NCBI RefSeq assembly: GCF_001039355.2
Contig: NW_019775553.1
Span: 227,729 to 291,728, forward strand
Source: Lingula anatina
Taxonomy: Eukaryota > Brachiopoda > Lingulata > Lingulida > Lingulidae
Direction: 5' to 3'
Length of the DNA stretch: 64,000 bases
The stretch's first letter is position 1; each line of letters starts with the position of its first letter. Below are positions 24,370-35,074 of this stretch, piece after piece. A program made the translations under genes and the position numbers. The notes beneath the pieces are model-generated. The model had not been told where the DNA came from. It searched no databases and saw only the letters and a program-made list of their open reading frames with translations.

Positions 24370-27006
24370 ATGGCTTCTATTGGCCAAAGCTTGATTGTCC
24401 TCCTGTGTTTTGTGCAGTCAGGTAAATTACATGTATTTGTGCACTTTCATGCTACATGTACATAGACCAAATAGTTTTGCCTTTAGATAGTACAAATACA
24501 GTAAAAAATAGGGGAGGGGGAGAGGTGCGATTGATCTAAATTATTTTTAAATTTTATTTATTTTATTGAATTCAATTTAATACTATTTAATCTTATTTTA
24601 TCTTATTTTATTGCACAACTAACCAGTCGTATATAAATGTAAAGGGTGCATGGAGAAGAGTTGGGTTTATTTAATCCCCTTTAAAAACTTATAAACTTGA
24701 GGAAGAACCTTGAGAGCAAGGGACTTGTTAGTTTTTTTGAATTTATATATTTGTCAAAACTAGGAACAGCCATTCAATGCCTTATCTGCCAGTCATTTGG
24801 TTACAACTTGGACCCTCTCTCACAAGCCCTTTACCGGAATTACGACCGGCGGTGTGAGGATAACCCCACTGCGGCGACAAGCTTTGGAGAGTGCAGTGGG
24901 TCCTGCTATTATCTGAGGGTTTCCCAGTCCTTAACAAAGACAGTAAGTATCCACGGTGTCTCAAGTCTGGTAGTGCAGGTAACAGGGGTAGAGCAGTAAG
25001 AAGGGCGCCAATCTATTTATTTGTTTTTCTCTCTCTTCCCCAGAGCTTATCTCGATATTCATAATAATAATAATACGAGATAAGTGCCATTTCAGAAAAA
25101 AAATGAACATTTTGGTCATGTCTGTGACCCCCGTATTTTGTGAAATATTTGCACTGATGTTTTATAAAACTTTTAAAACATATTTGATTTCTATTCATAT
25201 TGATGGATACTATCGACGTCAACAGTGAAAATATTTATACTTAAAAGTCAAAACTGCAAATATTACAAAAATGTATGCGACCTTGACTTAGCTCATGTAA
25301 ATTTCTTGTGGCAACCCATAAATGAATAATATTTGTTAATAAATACTGATAAAAATATACAAAAGAGGATATGAGGATGTGTAATTATTTCGATGTACAG
25401 TGTACCTATCCCCAATATGTATCTCTCTAGGACACCAATGCCGCTCTTAACTCACGTGACTGGGTACGCGGTTGCTTAGCAACGACCAGTGTCGAGGAAG
25501 GGTGTATGAACCTGACCTTGGCTAATCTGGAGGACATTCAGAACATCCTCCCGAACAGCGTGTCCACTGTGACCGCCATGGAGGGACGCCTGTGTGTGTG
25601 TAACTCAGACCGATGTAATGTGGATACCACGAGTCTCGTGACATTACCACAAGGTAGGGATTGCAATATTAATAATAGTTATTATTATTCTAATACATGT
25701 ATCATCATTGACATTTTTATAACTTTTTTGTCATACTGTTATAGGTCTCTTCCATTAGTATGATTTACAATTAATGTTTACGGAAGTTTTATTTGAATGC
25801 ATAATGTTCATTTTCATTCGTTTGCAAAAATGTTGATTACTTGTTTCTTTTTAAATCAATTATTTCATTAATATATATACTGCTGGTATTCATCCATTAT
25901 TTATGCAAATCTTTACAGTCCCAGCAGTGCAATGTCCCAAATGTGAGTACATGGAGTATACGTCCAGCGACTCCATGGCACAGTTAGTCCTAGGACTTCT
26001 TGGTAACTGGTTTCTGGGGGAAATGGACCAAAAGTGTGTGTCGAATCCATCTCAGACAAAGACTGTCAGCTGCCGCGGGTCCTGTCTGAGCTCTGTGGGC
26101 GATGCGACGATGTCTATGGTAAGAAAAAACAAACAAAAGAAAAATAAAACATACAAACAAACAAACTAAAAAAAAACTAACGAGTCAACAAGCAAACATG
26201 ACTTTCCAAGCACATTTTTAAATAGATATGTTTTGCTTTGTATTCCGTTGCCTGAAACCGTTATGAAATAGGATATGTGAAATGTGGGGAGGTGCAGTAA
26301 AATAAATTTTCACAAGAACATTAACTGGAATACAGTAATGTAAACGAAAAAACGGTCAATTAACTTTATTGCCACCAATAAAAGTCTATATTGATTATTT
26401 TTGTTCTCCTACAGAATGCAAACAAACAAACTAACAAAAAAAGATTGGCAGTTGTTTGATCTTAAGTGGATTTTTTATTTTTCGATATATTTTCTTTCTT
26501 TAACTAAGTTATCTGTGACAGTCACTATGAAGCTGACGGAGCGATTATGCTCTGCGAGTAAATCAGTTGACGGATGTTCAAGATTGACAGACAGTGACGC
26601 AGCCATGACTGGGTTGTTTACATTGGATGCCTTGACTGGCGCCGGCCTTCAGAGCCATACCACATCAGCTGAAGTCTGCACATGTAACCAAAATGGATGT
26701 ACTCGACCGATGACAACACTTTCCAGTGCATCTACGACCACGACCACGCCCACCAAATCATCTACGACCACGACCACGCCCACAAAGTCATCTACAACTA
26801 GGATCACAGCTAAGTCTACAAAACCCACACATCCCACGACGACTTTGTCTTCGAAATCTACCAAAGGAATTAAAGAGACCAGTTCAAGTGCTGTTACTGC
26901 TACACACAAACCTCAAACTTCAAGCAGCTGCGGCGTGTGCAGTCTGGAACTGTTGCTAACCACCCTAATGGCTGCCACGTACTGCATGTTATGGTGTTTG
27001 TATTAA
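24370..27006 (+). CDS. Receptor B: two-LU-domain, Thr-rich, probably GPI-anchored surface protein
   Basis: Five exons join in frame to 383 residues: 24370-24421, 24764-24942, 25431-25653, 25919-26118 and 26509-27006. Exons 1-3 are nearly identical to receptor A (signal peptide plus LU domain ending CVCNSDRCN). Exons 4-5 add a second ten-cysteine LU domain (start CPKC, end CTCNQNGCT; the usual final Asn is Thr). A Thr/Ser/Pro/Lys-rich stalk follows (about 285-355) with TTTTTPTKSS repeats. The C-terminus is a hydrophobic tail after small residues (SSSCGVCSLELLLTTLMAA) with no cytoplasmic part, the layout of a GPI-attachment signal. There is no TIR domain. A decoy or co-receptor for the ligand of A is a natural but untested idea; the tail could instead be a plain membrane anchor. 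Confidence 0.83.
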
Positions 27007-29226
27007 GATGACGATTAGTTTCAAGTATAGTTTATTCATGTGCACTTACCTGTATATGTGACTTTTATGCACTGCCTATCTCTTTTGGACCATACTGTTG
27101 CATCACAAAATACTTCATCCCGTAGCACTTATAACAAAGATAATATATTCTATATATACATGCATCTTGAAGATTTAGAAATATCTACGTTCGTTAATTT
27201 TCTGACTATTTCATGTTTCTGTTAATCACTGAGTAAACTCCAAATTCTGTAAATGAATAGGGGAGATATGGGCTACTTATTCTTATTTCAATCCATCATT
27301 TGTTTATATATATGCGAGAATTGGGTTTCATATTCTGGTTTCAATCCATCATTTGGTTAATTAATCAGTAATACTGATAGGGTAATATGTGTGCATTTGT
27401 CCATGAGAGTACTGAAACAAAGATGTCAGTCACTGGAAGTTTTTTGTTTGAAACTGCAGGACCGATGCTTTAGTTGGGAGTGTTTATTTGTTAGCATTCC
27501 GTGTCAATAAGTTCTCCGCTACAATTATATCCTTTTTTAACGAAAGCCAAATTATTTGCATTCAAATATTTCAATATCGTATAGGACAGGATGCGTAGAG
27601 ATTGTGCAACATACACTGTAAATGCACATGTAGCTGATGCTGGGTTGGTTCTTAACCTAACAAATGTGATTATAATTGTCTCTATTCCGTCTCATGGCGT
27701 TTTGTGTTGTTATTGAATGAGCTTAAAACCGTGTTGATTTAGATTGAGTGAAGTAATAAAAACACTACCATGATTTAAGTAATACTTTGTTGAATACCGG
27801 TATAAATCGGGGATCCACCAATTAGATTAGAAAAATGTGTTGTAAAGCAAATGACATACAATTTCGTCAATTACAAAACAATGTAAACTGAATGAAATGT
27901 GTAGGAAGTTATTGAGTACAAGTAGATTTCTTTGAGTGTCAGTAAGTGTAGATATTGTTCTAGAAGTAAGAAAGTATCGAACGTTTCAGAGTCCGATATA
28001 GTTGGATCTGATTGGTTAATTTTTCTATCAATTTGCGCGTGTTACACACGTGTAGAACTCATGCATTTTTGAATTGAACAGGATCCAAGATGAGTAATTC
28101 GGAAAATATTTTAAATATTTTAAATCATAAACAAGTCTCATTTAAATTACTAAATTAGGAAATATTGAATAGAGTTTTGTAACATGAGAATGGGAAATTT
28201 GAGAATGGAAAATAGTGTATAAAAACTTGTACATTCTGTGAAAAAGAGAGTCGGTGAATAAACGTTTGAAAGCTCCAAACTGCTGTCGTCATTTCTCACT
28301 ATAACAAATGGGTGAACGAATGGATAGATATTTTCAGGATCTTACATATAAGTTTTAAGATCAGAATCTGAATCTTACATATTAAATCCCGTAGACAACT
28401 CATGAAAGTCTCCAACCATATTTATAATGTGGTTTTGAATAACAAATTTGCACAATGGAAATTGTCGGACTTAATGCGAGGAGTAATTCAACCGAAAATC
28501 AAGTTATTTGTCATTTGTCTGCGAATGAAACAAAAACCGAAATAAAACCTTCAGCGCTCTGAACGTATAAGATAACATGACCCGAAGGTCGTTCTGTCAT
28601 TGATAGTGGAATTTTAACGATCAAATACAACCCAGCACGGTGGGGAGGCAAATCGATCATCAAACTGAAAGACTTACTTCAGACGTTTTAGTTCTTTCGT
28701 AAACATTGTTAAGAATTAGACTTGGCTCCCACACCTAGATCGATCTAACAGGATCGATCCATTTCCTAGGCTTTTCTCGCTAAATTACTTTCTGCTTAAG
28801 CGGCTTAGCTGTCTGGCAAGTCTACTGAAGCTGCTATACGATAATTAATAACCCCCTAGCACCTCCAGTAGGCGTGCCAGACATCTGTTCCGCCTAAGTT
28901 GATTGCAATTTAGCGAGAATCCCCTTGGAGATAGATAGATACACGGCTAGTACGATAGGGTCTGGGAATGGTCCCTGACAGGTATATGTTTACGTAGATT
29001 TCAATGCGAAAGCGGACCAATTTGGCCCACAATCATTTTATTGATTGCGCAATTGTAAACCTCTCGGGTCGATCAGAATGAAGTTCGTTTTTCAAACCGC
29101 GCTCAGTTTTTTTCGATTGGTATTAGTCGATATTTACATTGCAATATGCGCACGCATACTAGTACATGTACAAGAATAAATTTGCTGCAGTGTCAGTTCT
29201 TAAAGTGTGAGAACTAAGAATCCGCA
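27007..29226. other. Spacer between receptors B and C
   Basis: Holds the 3' flank of B, a MITE-like repeat (28714-28975) and the promoter zone of C. No LU exon, TIR exon or other motif-bearing frame was found on either strand. Confidence 0.55.
28714..28975. repeat. Diverged MITE-like repeat, copy 3
   Basis: Related to 7146-7352 and 54159-54373 by GATCGATC palindromes, GCTTAAGCGGCTTAGCTGTC, GATAATTAATAACCCCC and the GGAATGGTCCC end. It is strongly palindromic around its centre: TTCTCGCTAAATT at 28775 is answered by AATTTAGCGAGAA near 28908. Confidence 0.55.
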
Positions 29227-32200
29227 ATGAACTTATGGCAGACTTTTTGTCTTTTATATTTTATAGTTATTCCGAATGTTGGTAAGTACCAGTAAAAACG
29301 TGAGGCTTTTCACGAAACTAAAAAATAAAAAAAAGTTGCATGTTTGTTAGTACATGTATGACCGCATTCAGAACAGCAGACTAACAGAATCAAATATGGC
29401 CGATCAAATATGGCCGCCCCACTTGAATGCTTATTGCGTAATCCCCGCTGGGAATCTATTCAGTGTCTAATCGAGAATTAAGCAGCAAGCTTTTTAATAG
29501 TCCGCTGTTCTGAATGTGTTCTATGAATGCTACATATACCGCCGGTGTGAAGGGAATGGATGTCCGCCGTAATGCATGTCCGTAGGACATGTATTCCTAG
29601 GAATGAATGTCCTGCGGACACAAAGTCCTATGAATGCATGTCCTGGCTCTTCCATTCCTCGGAACGCATGTCTTAGGACATAATTTCCTGGGGTCTAACG
29701 TCCAGGGGACACCCATTACTTAGTATTCTAAGTCCTGCAGACAGGTATCGATGTCCTAGTCGGACGTATTTTCCCAGCTAGACTGTGAAAGGAAATTATG
29801 TCTGACAGGAATACATGTCCTAGCTGCGTATAGATACAGCTGGGAATCTAGGTCCGGGTAGGACAGTACATTCCAGGGAATGCACGTCCATAGGACATGT
29901 TTTCCCAGGTTAATCTTTGCCATCCCCTGCTTCGCCCCTGCTTCGCTTTCCATTGATCTTGCCTGTCACACTAAGATGTTCCAGCTCTTCCTTCCGCATT
30001 ACGTGTCCTAAAAATTCCAACTGTCTCTTTCGTATGCTTTTTAGAAGGAAACGCTTTGTTCTTGCTCTCTCCAAAACTTCCTGATTTGTTATTCTCTCTG
30101 TCCAAGATAATCTCATAATTCTCCCGAGAAACCACATCTCTGCCGCGATTATTAATTACGGCTATTTTGATATATTCGTTTTCATTTCATTAGAACCTTG
30201 GGCGAATATGGCTTAAAACAAATTGTATAAAACGACCGATTTTAATGCTATGCACAAACAACCAAGCTGGTTCTGTTAGACTGGTGTTGCTGCCACATCT
30301 GTTAAAGTTCGAGTTTTCTGCTTGTGTGCCTGCTTGTACAAGTGTGCCTGCTAAAATTTCAGAATAATCCACGGAGAAGTCCTGAAGAAGGCACTTCTTA
30401 TCTAGCATAGAACTATAGCTGGTCTTTATATTAACGTCTTATCATCGTGTTTTTTTTTTCAAGGAGCACTACAGTGCGTAGATTGTATGTATCTGGAGGG
30501 TAATGAGACGAGTGCCATAGCCCTTATGAACCGAGCTTTACAAGCTGACCCCCGCTGCATGGACAGCCCGACCGCTATAAATGTCACCAGAAATTGCAGT
30601 GAAGCATGTATCCAGTTCCAAGTTAGCATGGTAACCGTGTACGAATCGGTAAATATGTGTCTTTCATATATTTGGGCCTGCTAAGATAAAAGATTAGAGG
30701 TGACAAAGTCTGGCTGGCTCTATTTATTATGAAAGTTGGCTCACATTTTAGTAAGCGTTTTCATTACCACAAGTGCATGTAAGCCCTATACATATTTACA
30801 TGTAATATGAAGTGGTTGCAACATACATGTAATTAATGGCATACCGATTTTTAAAGAAACACCTACTCGCGAAGAGAATAAAGAGAAAAAAGAAATCAAG
30901 AGTAAATTGTTATAAATTGTCATTTTTTTCTTAAGGTAAACAAAGCTGTGAACATGACAATTTACTTCCGGTCCTGCGCAGTGGAGCTCCTGGTGACCCC
31001 CGGATGTCGGGATATGTCGAATGATGCGCAGAGTCCATTGTTTCAGGAACTGAGTCACAAAGCTGTTTCGGACGTACATAAACTGCTACCTATATTTCAG
31101 TATTTCACTATCGTGGACATCCAGGGAAAAGAATGCTTCTGCAATGACGGTGATATGTGTAATAAAGATATCATTAATTTGGGCCCACTCCCAACGGGTA
31201 GGCATTGTGTGTTTTTCCTAAGCGGCTCTTTTCTTTTGATTTTGCTTTGATTACAGCTGACAGTTACATTGTATTATCGGCTATAGTGTCTCTATAATTC
31301 CAATAGTTGACCCTTGCGTTCAAGTACCGGTGATGATTTTTAGAAATGAAATAAAGGATGAAACAAAAACTGCAACACCACAAGTTTGTTCGATATCTTT
31401 GTCAAAGGAACCCTATGGTGCCACGTGAGGAGGTGGTGTTGAAATAATCTTTAACTGCCTTCAAATAATTTTAAGTCAACTACTGTCCTTATGAAATGCA
31501 ATATAATTTTTAAGTATAAGAAAATCGTCGGCATTTACACCTCTGTAGCCTAACAATACCGGTGCAGTATGTAACAAATGTTTTTCCTTTGCAAAATATT
31601 CGATTCAACATACTGTCCTACATAATTACACATCGCAATAATACGGATTGTGTATATGTATGAATTCAGTTTTTAAACTTAGTTTATATTTATTTTACAT
31701 TAATTGCAGCCATCCCCAGTGTGAGACCTGCGTTGAATATCATCATTCCTTGTGCTTCCGTGGGCATCGTTATCATAGTTTCAGCACCAATAGTTTTTAT
31801 CTGGGCACTACGGAAAGGCATAATTCTTAGAGTAAAGTTGACTGCAAGAACGAGAAATTTTGAAGGCGATAGTAAGTTTATTTTCTCACGCCGTGGTCAG
31901 GCACTACAAGATTTGCAACTTTGATTTCAACGTGAATAAGATCTTGGCGTTTGACAATTGCTGTTCGCTATTTTGTTTTCTAATTGTGCATGCATATATT
32001 TTTCATGATTTCATTTTCAAGAAAACAGCTCGAAGGCCTCATTGTCATTTCCACCATCTGTATCTAAAATGCTTTCTAGAAGGTTTCAGGTTGCAAGACT
32101 AAAACTTTTAATTCGCCCAGTGTTTGTCATCAGTTTTGTAAATAATTTTAACTAATATTTTAACAAATTTAATTTTATAACATTTAATGGAAAATTATTA

Positions 32201-33169
32201 TTATTATTGTTATTATGTAATGTTTGCTTGAATTGTTCCAGATGATTTGAAAGAAGGAGACGCCGAAGGTAAAAAATACATGTAGCTGCCGTTAACGATA
32301 ACCCTTAGCGTTAAAAGACAATAGTGATTTGCATTTTGTATACTGACAAATGTTGTCCAAACGCGTTGGTAGAGAAAAAGGTAGAGAAAAACAGACATGG
32401 ATTCTGTTTTATTTTAATTTCTTATTTCATAGTGGTTTAAGACCAGATATTGAAGTTAAGACTGAAGGAAACTCAATAAGACGGACAACTGTTTTTAGAT
32501 TATGTTTTTGTTTTTAAACAGCATGCTGTATGACTTAAACCCTGTCTGAAACTCCCGCCATCGTCAAATGTTTCGTATCTATAACAACGTATTTAATACA
32601 AAAATTGTCCTTCAATATCCATGTTCAGATTTCTAATGATTCATATTTATGTTCACGCTCTCTGACATAACTCTTTCAGATGAGTGGAGAGAAACCGGTG
32701 AAATAAAAGGTAATATTCGACATCTATGACGGTAAATTAAAGCAATTCTTTAATTGAGAGTCAGTCACCAGGAAGCATTCTGCAGAAAGTTAAACGTTGT
32801 GGTAATATGTGCTGTCAAAACGTGTTGAGTTTCTCAATGAAAAAATGGATTAATATACAATATTCGTATGTTGTTTCATCTTGGTAACGTCGAACATTTA
32901 TGAGAGTTTAAATATTGTTGTTAAAACTAAAAAGGGGTTAGTTAAGAAGGTGAAATGCTTACAGACCATTTGCGCCTGCAGGGTTTACCCTGAATACTGT
33001 TTGTTGGATGAAGTTTGTGTCTTTTAAGAATTAAAACTTTATATTAAAATTAAATCTTAATATTAAAATCTTTCAGTCTGTTGATTGTGAGAAAATGGTT
33101 AAATTCTTTTTGGTTGATACCCTGTTATTATCTTTTAATTTATAGATTTGAACTTAATTCTTACGTGTG

Positions 33170-33233
<64 letters not shown>

Positions 33234-34078
33234 CAACTCCATGATTTAACTCTGTCATGCTCTAATATCAAGCGTCTCTATTTTCTAGGATTCTACTATC
33301 ATGCCTTTATTTCGTACAATGAGTACGCAAAAGAGGACAAAGCGTTTGTGAAAGGGAGGCTAATACCAGAGTTGGAACGCCGTGGTTTTAGAATATATAA
33401 ACCTGACGAAAGGGTCGGGGATATTGCAAGACGTAAGCGGAATTTCATATTAATGAAAGATACAAATGCTCAACTCGTGTAGTTAACAAATGTGTTTATT
33501 TGCAGCCATAAGATTGAAGTCCATACGTAAGCTGCTTTTTTAATGTTGAAAGTTTTCCATTATTTTTGGGTTTGAAAGAGGAGTTTGAAGCACAGGGTAA
33601 TAACCCTCGACCATTGTTCTCAAACAATACACGCTGTATGTGTGTGTGGTTATTATCAGAGTAAATCATTCAAATTTGTACATTTTGTGTATTTCCAGAA
33701 AAGGAAGACATTGGCATTGAAGCCAGCAGTCGGTTCATCATGATCGTCTCACCGCGGTATTTTGAAATGGAAGGCGTGAATGACCAATGTGGAAGAGCAA
33801 GGAAAAAGCTAAACGACGACAAAATAAGAATAATTCCAATAATTTTGGAAGATTTCGACCGCAAACTGAAACAAAATAAACAATATGCGTCTGTAAGAGA
33901 ACTAATGAAACAGCCGCGTTTTGAAAAACCCAATGAAGACGCTATGGATAAGTTTTTTAATGACATCGTGGACTTCATGCCAATGCTTGAAAACCAAGCT
34001 GAAAGAGCTGATAGAGACGGACTGCACCAAGAACAAATTGAATTAGATGTTGAGATTAATGGCAACGGGGGCGAGTGA
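29227..34078 (+). CDS. Receptor C: LU ectodomain, TM helix, TIR domain
   Basis: Eight exons join in frame to 414 residues: 29227-29281, 30464-30648, 30936-31197, 31710-31871, 32242-32268, 32680-32709, 33289-33432 and 33699-34078. Signal peptide 1-18 (MNLWQTFCLLYFIVIPNV). The LU domain has ten cysteines (start CVDC, end CFCNDGDMCN) and Asn-glycosylation sites. The 162-nt exon 4 matches A and D in length and phase and holds the TM helix (ALNIIIPCASVGIVIIVSAP region) followed by basic residues. Two tiny exons (27 and 30 nt) form an acidic linker in place of the Cys-rich exon. The TIR is the most canonical of the three: box 1 YHAFISYNEYAKED, box-2-like YKPDERVGDIA, SSRFIMIVSPRYF, RIIPIILEDF and a box-3-like KFFNDIVDFMP. 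It is diverged from A and D, so an older branch of the family. Ligand unknown. Confidence 0.85.
29546..29908. repeat. Palindromic tandem array (ATGTCC/GGACAT with ATTCC/GGAAT)
   Basis: About 360 bases in intron 1 of receptor C are built from alternating short inverted words. Typical units are AATGCATGTCCGTAGGACAT followed by GTATTCCTAGGAATGAATGT. At least nine diverged units are readable. Each can fold on itself, so the array could form a series of hairpins or cruciforms. It has no coding content and does not recur elsewhere in the window. Confidence 0.8.
29902..30150 (-). pseudogene. LINE C-terminal fragment
   Basis: The minus strand reads MWFLGRIMRLSWTERITNQE, then FLLKSIRKRQLEFLGHVMRK and TGKINGKRSRG. 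This is the well-known C-terminal tail of many RTE/L1-like elements in animals (a conserved FLGHVMR block). 5'-truncated; lies in intron 1 of receptor C next to the palindromic array. Confidence 0.8.
33171..33230. repeat. (TA)n(GA)n compound microsatellite
   Basis: TA units then GA units, in the intron before the first TIR exon of receptor C. Confidence 0.95.
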
Positions 34079-34244
34079 TATTGATATATCTTTGTCTATG
34101 TTTGCATCAAACAGGCTGTATGTGGAACTGAAAATCGGTTGCACAGAATCGTTGAGAAAAGTTCTTATTTCCCTGCCAATGACATATACCACTTATGTTA
34201 CAACTATACTTTTTATTTGCACGTTATTGAAATAATTTTGAATG

Positions 34245-34250
34245 AATAAA
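34245..34250 (+). terminator. Polyadenylation signal of receptor C
   Basis: AATAAA 167 bases after the stop codon. The next start codon (receptor D) is only about 440 bases further on, so the two genes are tightly head-to-tail. Confidence 0.6.
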
Positions 34251-34691
34251 CATCATATGGTATGGCGAAACATTGTGTGAAGCTTTGTGTTTATTTTCCC
34301 CGACTCTTAAGTATGATTGTTAAAAAAATCGAACCCATTGTTCTCAACCAGCTGTCTACAGCGTATAGGTAATGACATGAAAACCGACCTACTGTGGTTG
34401 AAATGTTCAATAACCGGTAGAAAATGTCGTTATCTTATGTAAATACGCCTCGTCAAGTATTAATAGTAAAAAACCAAAAATCAATAAAGTAGATTAACTG
34501 GTTCTAATTATTTCGCTAAAAAACACAATTACTGCAACCGGGGGGAGCGTTTTAAAAGACACTTAAATTTATTTGTATAGTAAATCAATGTCTTATTCAA
34601 TGGCTGGTATTATAGGCGCATTGATTCGAAGTAAAAACGTGTACTACATGCACTTTCTTTGCTCTGTGGCTTAATGCATTTAACACCCAGC

Positions 34692-34998
34692 ATGCGACAG
34701 CTGTGTACGGCTGCAGTGTTTCTTCTCGTCACATTCAACCGCAGAGGTAAGGTAATCTCTAACGTGGTCACAAACAAAAGGGTCACGTTTAGTAAACATC
34801 TGATCCGTGTCTTTAACATGTGAAATTGTAGCAAAGATACTTTTATGCATACAAACGCCATTCTTTCTGGGACAAAAACATATCAACAAAAATCCCATGC
34901 TATTTATCCTTGCTAACGAGCAGACAAAGGAGTGAGCCACATATCAAAATTAGTTACCGCCCGGATCCAGATTTATACTCCGCGGATGGGGTAGGGGG

Positions 34999-35074
<76 letters not shown>

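Noticed and set aside
26649-26959. Long frames on the minus strand and in a second plus frame over receptor B
   Set aside because: Shadows of the Thr-rich exon; low-complexity coding DNA keeps other frames open by chance.
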